From: Anaerolineales bacterium
Lineage (GTDB): Bacteria > Chloroflexota > Anaerolineae > 4572-78 > NAK82
NCBI GenBank assembly: GCA_024643945.1
Contig: JAHELX010000116.1
Location: 1 to 12,410, forward strand
DNA: 12,410 bases
Direction: 5' to 3'
Below the pieces are notes generated by a model, which had not been told where the DNA came from, ran no database searches, and worked only from the letters and a program-made list of their open reading frames with translations. Of this stretch, positions 1-7,708 are shown piece after piece. The translations under genes were made by a program, and so were the position numbers. The stretch's first letter is position 1. Each line of letters begins with the position of its first letter.

Positions 1-161
1 GTCGATGGTTTTGCCTCCGGTTGTACAGATATGTAATACGCGGCCCAGACAGGGGCGAGCTGATCGCGCGTGCCGCTTAGATACCGCAACTGCCCATCAA
101 TCCGGTGCTCATGGATGAAGGCCTGGATTGCTTCGGGTGTATCATTCTTGGCCTGCCTCAC
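1..161 (-). CDS. SCO1/SenC-like protein, C-terminal part (partial at window edge, N-terminal half missing)
   Basis: About 53 residues are visible before the window ends. The segment beginning DTPEAIQAFI and continuing through LSGTRDQLAPVW and AAYYI matches the second half of the SCO/SenC thioredoxin-like fold, whose family members help assemble the copper site of cytochrome c oxidase. The frame can start at a GTG (159-161) whose last bases form the TGA stop of the MFS gene (a GTGA overlap, typical of coupled translation). There is no clear ribosome binding site. The odd point is that the SCO N-terminal half with its CxxxC copper motif should lie upstream, yet that DNA is occupied by the end of the MFS gene and the frame there has no SCO character. 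It is therefore either a 5'-truncated remnant or a short SCO C-terminal-like protein. Family assignment is moderate; intactness is doubtful. Confidence 0.55.
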   Translation of the reverse strand, partial: MRQAKNDTPEAIQAFIHEHRIDGQLRYLSGTRDQLAPVWAAYYISVQPEAKPS

Positions 162-1321
162 CGGCGCGTACTTGACATAAACAAAACCATCGTTGCAGCT
201 AGCGCAACTATGGCTGCGTAGCCATAGGAGTAGAGCGGGCTGAACTGATAAAGAATTCCCATACTCAGATTGCCCACAAAGAGGCCCAGGCTTCGGCCTG
301 CGGTCAGTGATCCCATGCCGCGCCCCCTGCGGGCTGTGGGCGTAACCTGCGAGATCAAGGTTGGCTCCAGCGTCTCGACCACCCCCAGCGCCAGCCCGAG
401 CACGGCCACGGCAGCATAAAAACCCCCGGGGCCGGAATGCAATTGATAGGCCATGGCCAATCCCACCGACCCCAGCCCGGCGATGAGATAGCCCAGAGCA
501 AGAGCAGAGGCACCCGCATTTTGGCGCCAACCGATGATCAGGCCGGTGAGCGCGGACACCCCCAAGAACAATGCATAGGCCAGCACCCCCGACGCATCGC
601 GCTGAGTGCCCTGGGCCACGGTGAGAATTGGAAATCCAATGCTGTAAGAACTGAAGCCGTAAAGAGCCGTTGCCACGATGATGCCGCGATAGAGACGCTG
701 ATTACCGCTGGAGATGGGATTGGTCGCCTCCAGGGATGCTGCTTCGGCTGCCTGACGGCGTGCTCCAGCCCGCACAACTGCCAAACAGGCGGTAGACATC
801 ACCAGCGGCAACACAGTCACGAGAAAGATGATCCGAAATGACACCTGGAGCAGAACCAGGGCCAGAACCGAGAAGGCAGCCAACATCCCGCCTCCCACGT
901 CCAGGGCATGTAGCAGGCCAAAGGCGCGTCCCTCTTGAGCGTGTGTTACCACCTCGGCCAGCATAGCCCGGCGGGAGGGTGTCCGAAAGTTCCGGGCCCA
1001 CCATCCCGAGGCAAACAGCGCAATTGCTACGAAAGGATTGAGCGCCATGCCTGTGAATGAAAGTATGGGAATGAGGCTGTTGCCGAGAATGGCAGTCCGC
1101 TTGTGGCCGACCCGGTCTCCTAAATGGCCGCCAAAATAGGCGATGAGCGAGCCACCCCCATAGCTCAGTGCCGTGGCCAGCCCGAAGACCCAATCCGGGG
1201 CGCGCAGGGTCAAAACCAGAAAGAGCGGCAGCCCGGCAATGACCATCTGGTAGCCCAGGTCGGCAAAGAAAGCCGAGAAGGCGATCCACCAGACATCAGG
1301 GTCGAACAGTCTGCGCTTCAT
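158..1321 (-). CDS. Major facilitator superfamily (MFS) transporter
   Basis: A 387-residue, strongly hydrophobic protein with about twelve membrane segments, the usual size for a single MFS permease of the inner membrane. The loop between helices 2 and 3 carries the MFS motif A (residues 64-75, GGHLGDRVGHKR). The second half has the usual repeat with RGRGMG near helix 11, and the chain ends shortly after the last helix, so it looks complete. I chose the ATG at 1321 because AGGTGA sits five bases or so upstream; a GTG two codons earlier (1327) lacks a spaced ribosome binding site. It begins 10 nt after the di-heme cytochrome stop, so it is probably co-transcribed with the respiratory genes. 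The substrate cannot be read from sequence. Proximity to a SCO-like fragment permits a copper-related role (compare CcoA, an MFS copper importer), but that is only a guess. Confidence 0.85.
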   Translation of the reverse strand: MKRRLFDPDVWWIAFSAFFADLGYQMVIAGLPLFLVLTLRAPDWVFGLATALSYGGGSLIAYFGGHLGDRVGHKRTAILGNSLIPILSFTGMALNPFVAIALFASGWWARNFRTPSRRAMLAEVVTHAQEGRAFGLLHALDVGGGMLAAFSVLALVLLQVSFRIIFLVTVLPLVMSTACLAVVRAGARRQAAEAASLEATNPISSGNQRLYRGIIVATALYGFSSYSIGFPILTVAQGTQRDASGVLAYALFLGVSALTGLIIGWRQNAGASALALGYLIAGLGSVGLAMAYQLHSGPGGFYAAVAVLGLALGVVETLEPTLISQVTPTARRGRGMGSLTAGRSLGLFVGNLSMGILYQFSPLYSYGYAAIVALAATMVLFMSSTRR

Positions 1322-1331
1322 TTTCACCTGC

Positions 1332-2246
1332 CTACTGGGCCTGGTCTACCCCGTTCAGGGACATGACATAGGCGATCAGGTCGGCGATCTGTTGCTCGGT
1401 TAGCATTTTACTGTCGCCGAAAGACGGCATGATGAGCATGGGGCCTGGCCCCTCGGGCAGCGACCCGTGCTGAATGAACAGATCGACGTTGGTCGCGAAG
1501 ATCTTGGGATCGGGATTGGCGATGGTCGGGTCGATGGGGTTCAACACGGGCACGCTGCCATCATCCGAGCCTGGGTTCGGGATACCCTGGACACCCTGTG
1601 GGCCATGGCAACTCGCGCAGTAAAGGCCGAATAGTGGCTGGCCCTGACTGACCTGGCCGGCCATAGAAGCGGCCGGCCCCGGTCCACCTGGCTCCGAGGG
1701 CCGCGCTGGCTCGGGGGTGGGTGCACCGGGAGGCAGCGGCGTCTCTGTTGGCTCGGGTGGCGCAGGGGTTGCCGTAGGCAATGGTGCCACCCCTTGCAAT
1801 GTCTGCAAATAGGCAATGACATCATCTATCTGCATCTCCGCCAGCGGCCCCCCCTGAGTTTGTAGCCAGGGCGGCATCACTGTGCCGGGAATGCCATCGG
1901 CGATCGTTGTGTAGATCACCTGGTGCCCTGCCGTCTGGACATATTGGCTATTTCGCAATGGGAGTGCACTGACGCCCTCACCCTGAACTCCATGACAGAG
2001 CGAACAGTTCTCCATATAGGGTAGCGCACCCAACGCGGCATTTGCCTGCCCGGCCTCAGCGGATCCAGATGGGGTGGCCACCGGCGACTCCTGAAGTGCG
2101 GAGATGAGCGTTGGCGTTGCGCCTGGGGCCAACGTGGGGATGGGTGTAAGTCCTGGTGGTTGGGGGTTGGGATTGCGGCACGCGCTCAGGAGGAGCGCCA
2201 GCGAGAGGACCGCACCCAGTGTAATCCGACTTCGTGTTGACATCAT
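1332..2246 (-). CDS. Di-heme cytochrome c lipoprotein
   Basis: A 304-residue exported protein. It starts with a hydrophobic signal ending in a lipobox (LSAC, Cys23), so it is likely lipid-anchored on the outer face of the membrane. Two class-I cytochrome c domains follow: heme 1 at CSLCH (81-85) with Met124 (GTVMPPW) as the probable sixth ligand, and heme 2 at CASCH (210-214) with Met273 (LIMPSFG). A linker rich in Pro, Thr and Glu (about 155-195) separates them, giving a flexible arm suited to electron shuttling. It lies 16 nt after the ActD-cytochrome fusion gene and is likely in the same operon, where it could receive electrons from the complex. Two ATGs in tandem (2246 and 2243) follow GGAGG; the second has the better spacing (6 versus 3 nt). 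The cytochrome call is secure; the partner is inferred. Confidence 0.9.
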   Translation of the reverse strand: MMSTRSRITLGAVLSLALLLSACRNPNPQPPGLTPIPTLAPGATPTLISALQESPVATPSGSAEAGQANAALGALPYMENCSLCHGVQGEGVSALPLRNSQYVQTAGHQVIYTTIADGIPGTVMPPWLQTQGGPLAEMQIDDVIAYLQTLQGVAPLPTATPAPPEPTETPLPPGAPTPEPARPSEPGGPGPAASMAGQVSQGQPLFGLYCASCHGPQGVQGIPNPGSDDGSVPVLNPIDPTIANPDPKIFATNVDLFIQHGSLPEGPGPMLIMPSFGDSKMLTEQQIADLIAYVMSLNGVDQAQ

Positions 2247-2262
2247 CTACCTCCACAATTAG

Positions 2263-3291
2263 TTACTTCTTCAGGGTACGAATGTAGTTGATCACGTCCC
2301 AGCGATCTTGAGAACTCAAGTTCTCAGCTATACTTGGCATAGGGAAGAAGCCTTGCGTGATCACCAAAAATATCTCGTCGTCCGATAAGCTTTGCATACC
2401 ACTACTGGTGAGATCGCTCGGCTTCGGCGTAAAGAAGGCACTGAGGGGACCGTTTCCGGCACCGCCTTGCCCGTGGCACAAGGCGCAGTTTATGCTGAAC
2501 AAGACCTGGCCACGTTGCAGTGAATTGGCGGTAGGAGGGAGGGGTCCTGTGGCCGGTTGGCCAGCGATCAGGACTGGCCCCTGCACGGGTATGGCCACTG
2601 AAGGTGCAGCCAGGCGCGGACCCTGCTCGTAACCGATGGACTGCTGATTCACCATTTGGCTCAGAAAAGGTATCCTTAGGACATCATACCAAAACAGAAC
2701 TGCGATAATAATCACAACGGCGGTGGCAAGGCCGCCTGCCGTTACAAAGCGTATCCAGGCAGCGGTGTTGATCTGTTGGCGATTCTCCAGGCGCCGCACG
2801 TCGTGCGCACCGTTCTCTTTAAAGACACTCTCAGCCCGGGAGAGCAATTCTTCGTTTACTTCAGCCAACACGCCGATGTCGCCTGTGGTGATGCGCACGT
2901 CGTAGGCCGGCTGCCCAAATACGGGGAACCTGTTTATTGCCAGGAACCCAAAAAACGCACTCCACATGGTGCCCAGCATCATCACCTCGAACACGATAAT
3001 GAGCGAGGGAGGAACGGGTATCGTGGGTTGTCTGCCTTGCACCAGGGGATAGAGCAGAAATATACCCACGGTGAGAAAGAGAGCAGTCATAAGACCCAAG
3101 ATCGCACCGAATATGACGATGGGCCCTAATCCACCACGAGGACGAGGGCGGGCCAGCATCGTGGGCTCATAGGGTATGCTCGACATCACGGTGACCTTCT
3201 CATCGACCACGCCCAGTTCGCGTAGCTGTTCAATGGCATTGGCTGTTGGCGTGGCCTCCTGGAATAATCCGAGCAAGAGATTCTCGGCCAT
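2263..3291 (-). CDS. ActD (DUF3341) fused to an ActE-like monoheme cytochrome c
   Basis: A 342-residue protein in two parts. Residues 1-170 match the DUF3341/ActD membrane subunit of alternative complex III: an N-terminal cytosolic-type segment (LLLGLFQEATPTANAIEQL), two helices (about 57-80 and 96-119), then NRFPVFGQPAYDV and a soluble alpha/beta stretch. A third helix (about 183-202) leads to a Pro/Ala-rich linker and a class-I cytochrome c domain with CALCH at 269-273 and probable ligand Met318 (GFFPMPS), ending within the last helix (WDVINYIRTL). ActD and ActE are separate genes in characterised alternative complex III clusters, so this is a fusion; the extra helix moves the heme domain to the outer side. 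GGAGGGG lies just before the ATG, and the gene begins 8 nt after the NrfD gene. A cytochrome wired to an Act-type quinone module is the most likely role. Confidence 0.88.
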   Translation of the reverse strand: MAENLLLGLFQEATPTANAIEQLRELGVVDEKVTVMSSIPYEPTMLARPRPRGGLGPIVIFGAILGLMTALFLTVGIFLLYPLVQGRQPTIPVPPSLIIVFEVMMLGTMWSAFFGFLAINRFPVFGQPAYDVRITTGDIGVLAEVNEELLSRAESVFKENGAHDVRRLENRQQINTAAWIRFVTAGGLATAVVIIIAVLFWYDVLRIPFLSQMVNQQSIGYEQGPRLAAPSVAIPVQGPVLIAGQPATGPLPPTANSLQRGQVLFSINCALCHGQGGAGNGPLSAFFTPKPSDLTSSGMQSLSDDEIFLVITQGFFPMPSIAENLSSQDRWDVINYIRTLKK

Positions 3292-3299
3292 ATCCCCTC

Positions 3300-4763
3300 C
3301 TAGTCGGGATCTACCCTTGTCGGCACGATTGCCCGACCGATGCGCCGCGTGGCTTGTTCCAATTGTCCCAGCTCAATTTCCCAAAGTGGGATGATAGGGA
3401 AGAGCTTTACGAATATGAGGTACAGAAAACCGACCAATGAGAATGCGCCGATAGTGATCAAGATTTCCGGCGCGTGAGGTACATATCTACCCCAGTCGAA
3501 GGGCAACTCGTTTTGCCCCAGTGTAACCGCCACGATGAGATAACGTTCGAGCCACATGCCGATGTTGACAAAGACAGAGACGATGAAGATAGCGAGCTTG
3601 GAGGTACGCACCCGCCGTGACCACAGTGTGGTCACCGGCAAGACGAAATTGCCGAACACCATCAGCCACCACAATGGCGCTGCATAGCCGTGCGTGAACA
3701 CTTGTAATATCGTCTTATCAACCGGCTTCTGACCATACCACGGGGCGAGGAAGTCATTGAAGTAGAAATAGCCCCACGCCAGAGAGAGAACGAGCAGAAA
3801 CTTGCCCATACCGTCAAAGTGTTCGTCGCGCAAGAAGTACTCTAAGCGCAAGGGTTTGCGGATGAGTATCAGTACGATAATCACGGCCGCTGCCCCCGAA
3901 AGAAGAGCACCGGAAACGAAATACGGCCCAAAGACCGTGCTGTGCCAGCCCGACTGTAGCGTCATTGCAAAGTCCCAGCCCACAATGCTATGCATCAAGA
4001 CCATGACAGGGATAATTGCATAGGCAAATACGGTGATACCCGTGTTCAGGGTTTTCCATTGTTGCTCTGTGCCACGCCAGCCGAAGGCTAGAATCCTGAA
4101 GAAACGGTGCCGCCAGCCGTGCGTAACCCGGTCACGGCCCATCGCCAGGTCAGGAATCATTGCCAGCCACGCAAAGAGAATACTACTGCTCAGATACGTT
4201 ACGATGGCTGTCATATCCCAAAGCAGGGCCGAATGGTAGCTGGGCCAGATCTGGCGCTGATTGGGGTATGGAAGCAGCCAGTAGAATTTCCACGACCGTC
4301 CCAGGTGCAACAGGGGGAACACGCCCGACGTTGCGAGGGCAAATACAGTTAACGTTTCAGCGGCACGCGTGATGGGTCCTCGCCACTGGAATCTGAGGAC
4401 GCGCAGCACGGCCGAGATAAAAGTGCCGGCAACGCCGATTCCGATGAAGTAAACGAAGTTGGCGATGTAGATAGCCCACATCACCGGGCGCTTCAAGCCA
4501 GTAATGCCTATTCCCCAGTACATCTGGTAGACCCACGTTGCGCCGGCTGCCAATACGGCGAGCCCCAGCAGAATGAGGAGCACCCAGAATATGGGACCGG
4601 TACGTCGCATAGGCGCTAATACGTTGGCTTGCATTTCCTCAGGAGGGCGCGCGTCGAGCAGCAAGTAGCGCTCCTGGGCGTCTTTAACCTGTCGTGCCAG
4701 CTCTTTGTCCTCTGGCAGAGGACGACTCCATGCGCGATTATCGACGCTACTCTGCTCCGACAT
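3300..4763 (-). CDS. actC: NrfD/PsrC-family membrane subunit, ActC-like (quinone-interacting)
   Basis: A 487-residue integral membrane protein with about ten hydrophobic segments (roughly 58-80, 95-119, 135-153, 178-205, 243-262, 280-301, 321-338, 359-380, 389-411, 433-456). This matches the ten-helix ActC form of the NrfD/PsrC family rather than the shorter eight-helix type. Diagnostic text includes HLGRSWKFYWLLPYPN (153-168) and the loop ending in LLWD (180-183). In alternative complex III and polysulfide-reductase-type complexes this subunit binds the quinone and passes electrons to the Fe-S subunit. The ATG at 4763 is preferred over an in-frame GTG at 4772 because GGGGTGAG is correctly spaced before it. 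It overlaps the end of the Fe-S gene, pointing to coupled translation. Only one NrfD protein is present; classical clusters carry a second (ActF). Confidence 0.9.
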   Translation of the reverse strand: MSEQSSVDNRAWSRPLPEDKELARQVKDAQERYLLLDARPPEEMQANVLAPMRRTGPIFWVLLILLGLAVLAAGATWVYQMYWGIGITGLKRPVMWAIYIANFVYFIGIGVAGTFISAVLRVLRFQWRGPITRAAETLTVFALATSGVFPLLHLGRSWKFYWLLPYPNQRQIWPSYHSALLWDMTAIVTYLSSSILFAWLAMIPDLAMGRDRVTHGWRHRFFRILAFGWRGTEQQWKTLNTGITVFAYAIIPVMVLMHSIVGWDFAMTLQSGWHSTVFGPYFVSGALLSGAAAVIIVLILIRKPLRLEYFLRDEHFDGMGKFLLVLSLAWGYFYFNDFLAPWYGQKPVDKTILQVFTHGYAAPLWWLMVFGNFVLPVTTLWSRRVRTSKLAIFIVSVFVNIGMWLERYLIVAVTLGQNELPFDWGRYVPHAPEILITIGAFSLVGFLYLIFVKLFPIIPLWEIELGQLEQATRRIGRAIVPTRVDPD

Positions 4764-5466
4764 AGGACTCACCCCCTCTCAAATAGTAAATTTGTGGTTG
4801 AGTCCCCAGATGCTCCAGGAGCCTGAATTTACGCGGGTTGTTGGCAAGCAGTGCTGACACTTTGCTGCCGGGGTCGTTCAGGTCACCGAAAACCAGGGCA
4901 CTGGGCGGGCATGTCTGCACGCAGGCGGGCATAGCCTCCGCCTCGCGCAGTGGCCGGCCTTCGACGAGTGCCTGTTCCTCGGCACGCCGGATGCGCTGGA
5001 CGCAGAAGGTGCATTTTTCCATGACGCCAGCGCTGCGTACTGTCACATCGGGGTTGAGTTGCTGAGTCAGAGGCTCCTCAAAGACAGGGGCATAGAAATT
5101 GAAGAAACGCACCTTGTAAGGGTCGTTGTTCTGGCAATAACGGGTGCCAACGCAACGGTTGTAGATCTGGAGATTTATATTCTCACGCTCGCTGTGCAGG
5201 GTGGCATACACCGGGCACACAGGTTCGCACGGCGCTCGCTCGCATTGCTGGCACAGGAGAGGTATAAGGCGTGCCTGGACGTCTGGATACTCTCCCGTCC
5301 AATAGCGTTCGAGGTGGATCCAGTGCATTGCACGGCCGATCACGACCTCTGCCTCCTTAACGATGGAGACATTGTTCTCGGCGTGGCAGGCGATCACGCA
5401 CGCACTGCAGCCTGTACACTTATCCAGGTCTATGACCATAGTCCACTTACGAGTGGGAAGTTCCAA
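4747..5466 (-). CDS. Ferredoxin-like Fe-S electron-transfer subunit (ActB C-terminal-type, separate protein)
   Basis: A 239-residue Fe-S protein of the DmsB/PsrB/ActB2 type. Cys groups are C17-C20-C23-C27, C72-C75-C80-C84, C105-C111, C152-C155 and C182-C186, consistent with four cluster sites carrying electrons between the NrfD subunit and the cytochromes. The stretch NRCVGTRYCQNNDPYKVR (103-120) matches the usual ActB text, where a Thr replaces one Cys (typical 3Fe-4S site), but the customary Cys before PYKVR is Asp115 here. It has no export signal, so it would probably be carried across with the Tat-signalled MopB protein. In characterised alternative complex III this domain is fused to MopB; here they are two genes 13 nt apart. 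The start is a TTG preceded by GGAGGGTGA; an ATG at codon 10 is less well supported. Confidence 0.9.
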   Translation of the reverse strand: MELPTRKWTMVIDLDKCTGCSACVIACHAENNVSIVKEAEVVIGRAMHWIHLERYWTGEYPDVQARLIPLLCQQCERAPCEPVCPVYATLHSERENINLQIYNRCVGTRYCQNNDPYKVRFFNFYAPVFEEPLTQQLNPDVTVRSAGVMEKCTFCVQRIRRAEEQALVEGRPLREAEAMPACVQTCPPSALVFGDLNDPGSKVSALLANNPRKFRLLEHLGTQPQIYYLRGGESYVGAE

Positions 5467-5479
5467 CTTTCACCCTCCT

Positions 5480-7699
5480 CTATTGACCAGGGAAAACCTC
5501 GTTGATAAAACCTTCGGTTACCCCGGTCACATTTTCAAATAGAGCCAGGGCAACTTTTTTCCCCGTCCGGGTAACCTTTACACGCAACGTGGCCCACGCC
5601 AGACTACTCCCCGTCGCGTTTGTTTCTATGCCAAGCAGTTGCATCGGGTTACTACCGCGATCCCGCGCGTAGCGGCCATAGTCTGTGTGTCCCTGGCCGA
5701 TGGGGATGCCCGCTGTGTCGGGACGGATAGCGGGGGAGATGTAGACAGGCACTTCTAGCGCACCGTGTATCGAGGCCACCTGCACGATGTCCCCATTCTG
5801 TACGTCGAGTTTCTGCGCTGTACTGGGGTGGAGCTCCACCCAGGTTTGCCAGGAAATGGTCGTCATGGGATCGGGCGAGCCTTGCAGCCAGGGTTGATTA
5901 GCCCCCCGCCCGTCGCTCAACAAGCCCGACAAATATAGGTGAAGGAAGTATGGGTACTCGTCCTCAGCCCCCTGGAACTGAGAAGGCGTTACCTGGATCG
6001 CCTGGGTCGGCGTTGGGGGTGGCGGGGCGGGGACCGGAGCTGAGGTGGGCCACCAGCCGCCATGCTGTAGGAAGCGCGCCCAAAGCACCTCTGAATCAGT
6101 CTCATCGGCAGCTCCGGGGGGCAGGGAACTGATGACTTCCTTTAAGAAAGCGACCTCGTCGGCCCAGGGGAGCGCGCTGGACGCGGCCGGGATGCCCCTG
6201 GCGATGGTCAATAGCACGTCGCCCGTGGATCGGGTGTCGAAAACCGGTGTGACGACCGGTTGCTGGCTGCCGACAATGGGCAGGCCAAAGCTGGGCGACA
6301 CGACGTCGTAGCCCCACGATTCCAAATAGGTCCGGTCAGGCAAGACCAGGTCAGCTAAGACGGCCGTTTCATCTACGATGGGGCTGAAAGAGACCACAAA
6401 GGGGACATGTTCTGCCGTACTGGCGAAGTCGGCTTTCCCAGGCAACTCATAGGCGGGATTCGCGCTGTGCACCAGCAGTACCTGGACTTCGTCAGCCTGC
6501 ATGCGCTTGAGCAACTCTTGCACGTCGGCAAATGAGGACGCGACGACTTGCTTCAGCGTTGGCAGCGGCGATCCCGGCGCCATGGCCAGGCTGCCTGGCT
6601 GTCCAAAGTTGCCGGCGACGACGTTTAATGCCTGTACAACACTTATAGCTTCGGCTCCACCGTCTTGACCGGCTAGCGAACTACCAGGAATGGCCAGCGG
6701 GCGGTCGGCACTGGCAAAGATGCGGGCGAGGCGCACCAACTCTTCAACCGGGATGTCGCTAACGCCAGCGACGCGATTCACATCTACGTCGCTGGCCAAA
6801 GCATTAGCCCGCGCCACCCGATCGGCTGGCCCGAACGCCTGATCAGCAATGATGCGCAGGATCGCCTGCGCGACTAATGCTTCGGTGCCAGGACGAACGG
6901 GCAACCAACGGTCAGCCTTGGCACCAGTGATCGACATCCTTGGTTCTAACTGTACCAGGTAACCCCGTTTTCCCAGCGGCTGGCTGCGAAAGTCACCAAA
7001 CTCTACCCCATAACGCACCTGTGATAGGGACGGCCCTAAGAAATCAGCGCCAAATGAAAAGACCACATCGGCGTGGGCCAGGTCATAGATGGGTAACTTG
7101 TCGTGGCCAAACAATTCCTGATTGGTATTCCTCAAGGTATAATAACCATTCAGCGCGGTATACAGGTCGAACAGCACCGGGGCAGGTGCGCCGATCGCGG
7201 CGGTGAAACGCTGGAACAGATCGTACAGGTGACCGGACATAGTAGAGCCACCCCACACGGCTACGCTTTTACCGGCTTCCTGTATTTTTGCGTACAGCGT
7301 ATTGAGTGCTTCCTCCCAGGACAAACGCTGGAATTGTCGAGAGCCGCGCTGAACCTGCCGGACCGGCCCTGGCAGACGGTCAGGATTGTAGAGAACCTGC
7401 AAGCTCGCCTGGCCGCGCGCGCACAGCTTGCCTCGATTGAGGGGATGCTCTGGGTTGCCTTCAACCTTAAGCGCCCGCCCGTTCATGATGCGCACGATAA
7501 TGCCACAACCGGCCGGACATTGACGGCAGGTGCTGGCATACCAGGTGGCGACACCAGCCAGTTGTTCCTCCGGCGGGCGCACGTAAGGTTCCAGAGCAAC
7601 CCAGGGGCGGGGGGGGTGTTCGCAACCGGCGACAACAGCAGACGCAATGCCGGCGGCTCCAACCTTAATGAAATCTCGGCGGGTGATCTTGTGTGTCAT
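5480..7699 (-). CDS. Molybdopterin-oxidoreductase-family protein with Tat signal (ActB N-terminal-type)
   Basis: A 739-residue MopB-family protein. The N-terminus has a twin-arginine signal (RRDFIK, 7-12) followed by a hydrophobic stretch ending in VVAGC (Cys26), so it may be a Tat-exported lipoprotein. Next come CRQCPAGCG (58-66) and KLC (91-93), the four Cys of the family's N-terminal 4Fe-4S site. Further MopB text includes ADRWLPVRPGTEAL (262-275), HSANPAYELP (411-420) and the LPDRTYLESWG region (453-463). A Pro/Thr linker (about 553-566) precedes the C-terminal dinucleotide-binding-like domain (about 580-710). No Cys occurs after Cys93, so a Cys-ligated molybdenum is excluded. Characterised ActB proteins lack molybdopterin, but this protein keeps the Fe-S motif; whether it binds molybdopterin is open. 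It begins 9 nt after the pentaheme gene. Confidence 0.88.
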   Translation of the reverse strand: MTHKITRRDFIKVGAAGIASAVVAGCEHPPRPWVALEPYVRPPEEQLAGVATWYASTCRQCPAGCGIIVRIMNGRALKVEGNPEHPLNRGKLCARGQASLQVLYNPDRLPGPVRQVQRGSRQFQRLSWEEALNTLYAKIQEAGKSVAVWGGSTMSGHLYDLFQRFTAAIGAPAPVLFDLYTALNGYYTLRNTNQELFGHDKLPIYDLAHADVVFSFGADFLGPSLSQVRYGVEFGDFRSQPLGKRGYLVQLEPRMSITGAKADRWLPVRPGTEALVAQAILRIIADQAFGPADRVARANALASDVDVNRVAGVSDIPVEELVRLARIFASADRPLAIPGSSLAGQDGGAEAISVVQALNVVAGNFGQPGSLAMAPGSPLPTLKQVVASSFADVQELLKRMQADEVQVLLVHSANPAYELPGKADFASTAEHVPFVVSFSPIVDETAVLADLVLPDRTYLESWGYDVVSPSFGLPIVGSQQPVVTPVFDTRSTGDVLLTIARGIPAASSALPWADEVAFLKEVISSLPPGAADETDSEVLWARFLQHGGWWPTSAPVPAPPPPTPTQAIQVTPSQFQGAEDEYPYFLHLYLSGLLSDGRGANQPWLQGSPDPMTTISWQTWVELHPSTAQKLDVQNGDIVQVASIHGALEVPVYISPAIRPDTAGIPIGQGHTDYGRYARDRGSNPMQLLGIETNATGSSLAWATLRVKVTRTGKKVALALFENVTGVTEGFINEVFPGQ

Positions 7700-7708
7700 G
7701 TTCGCCTC

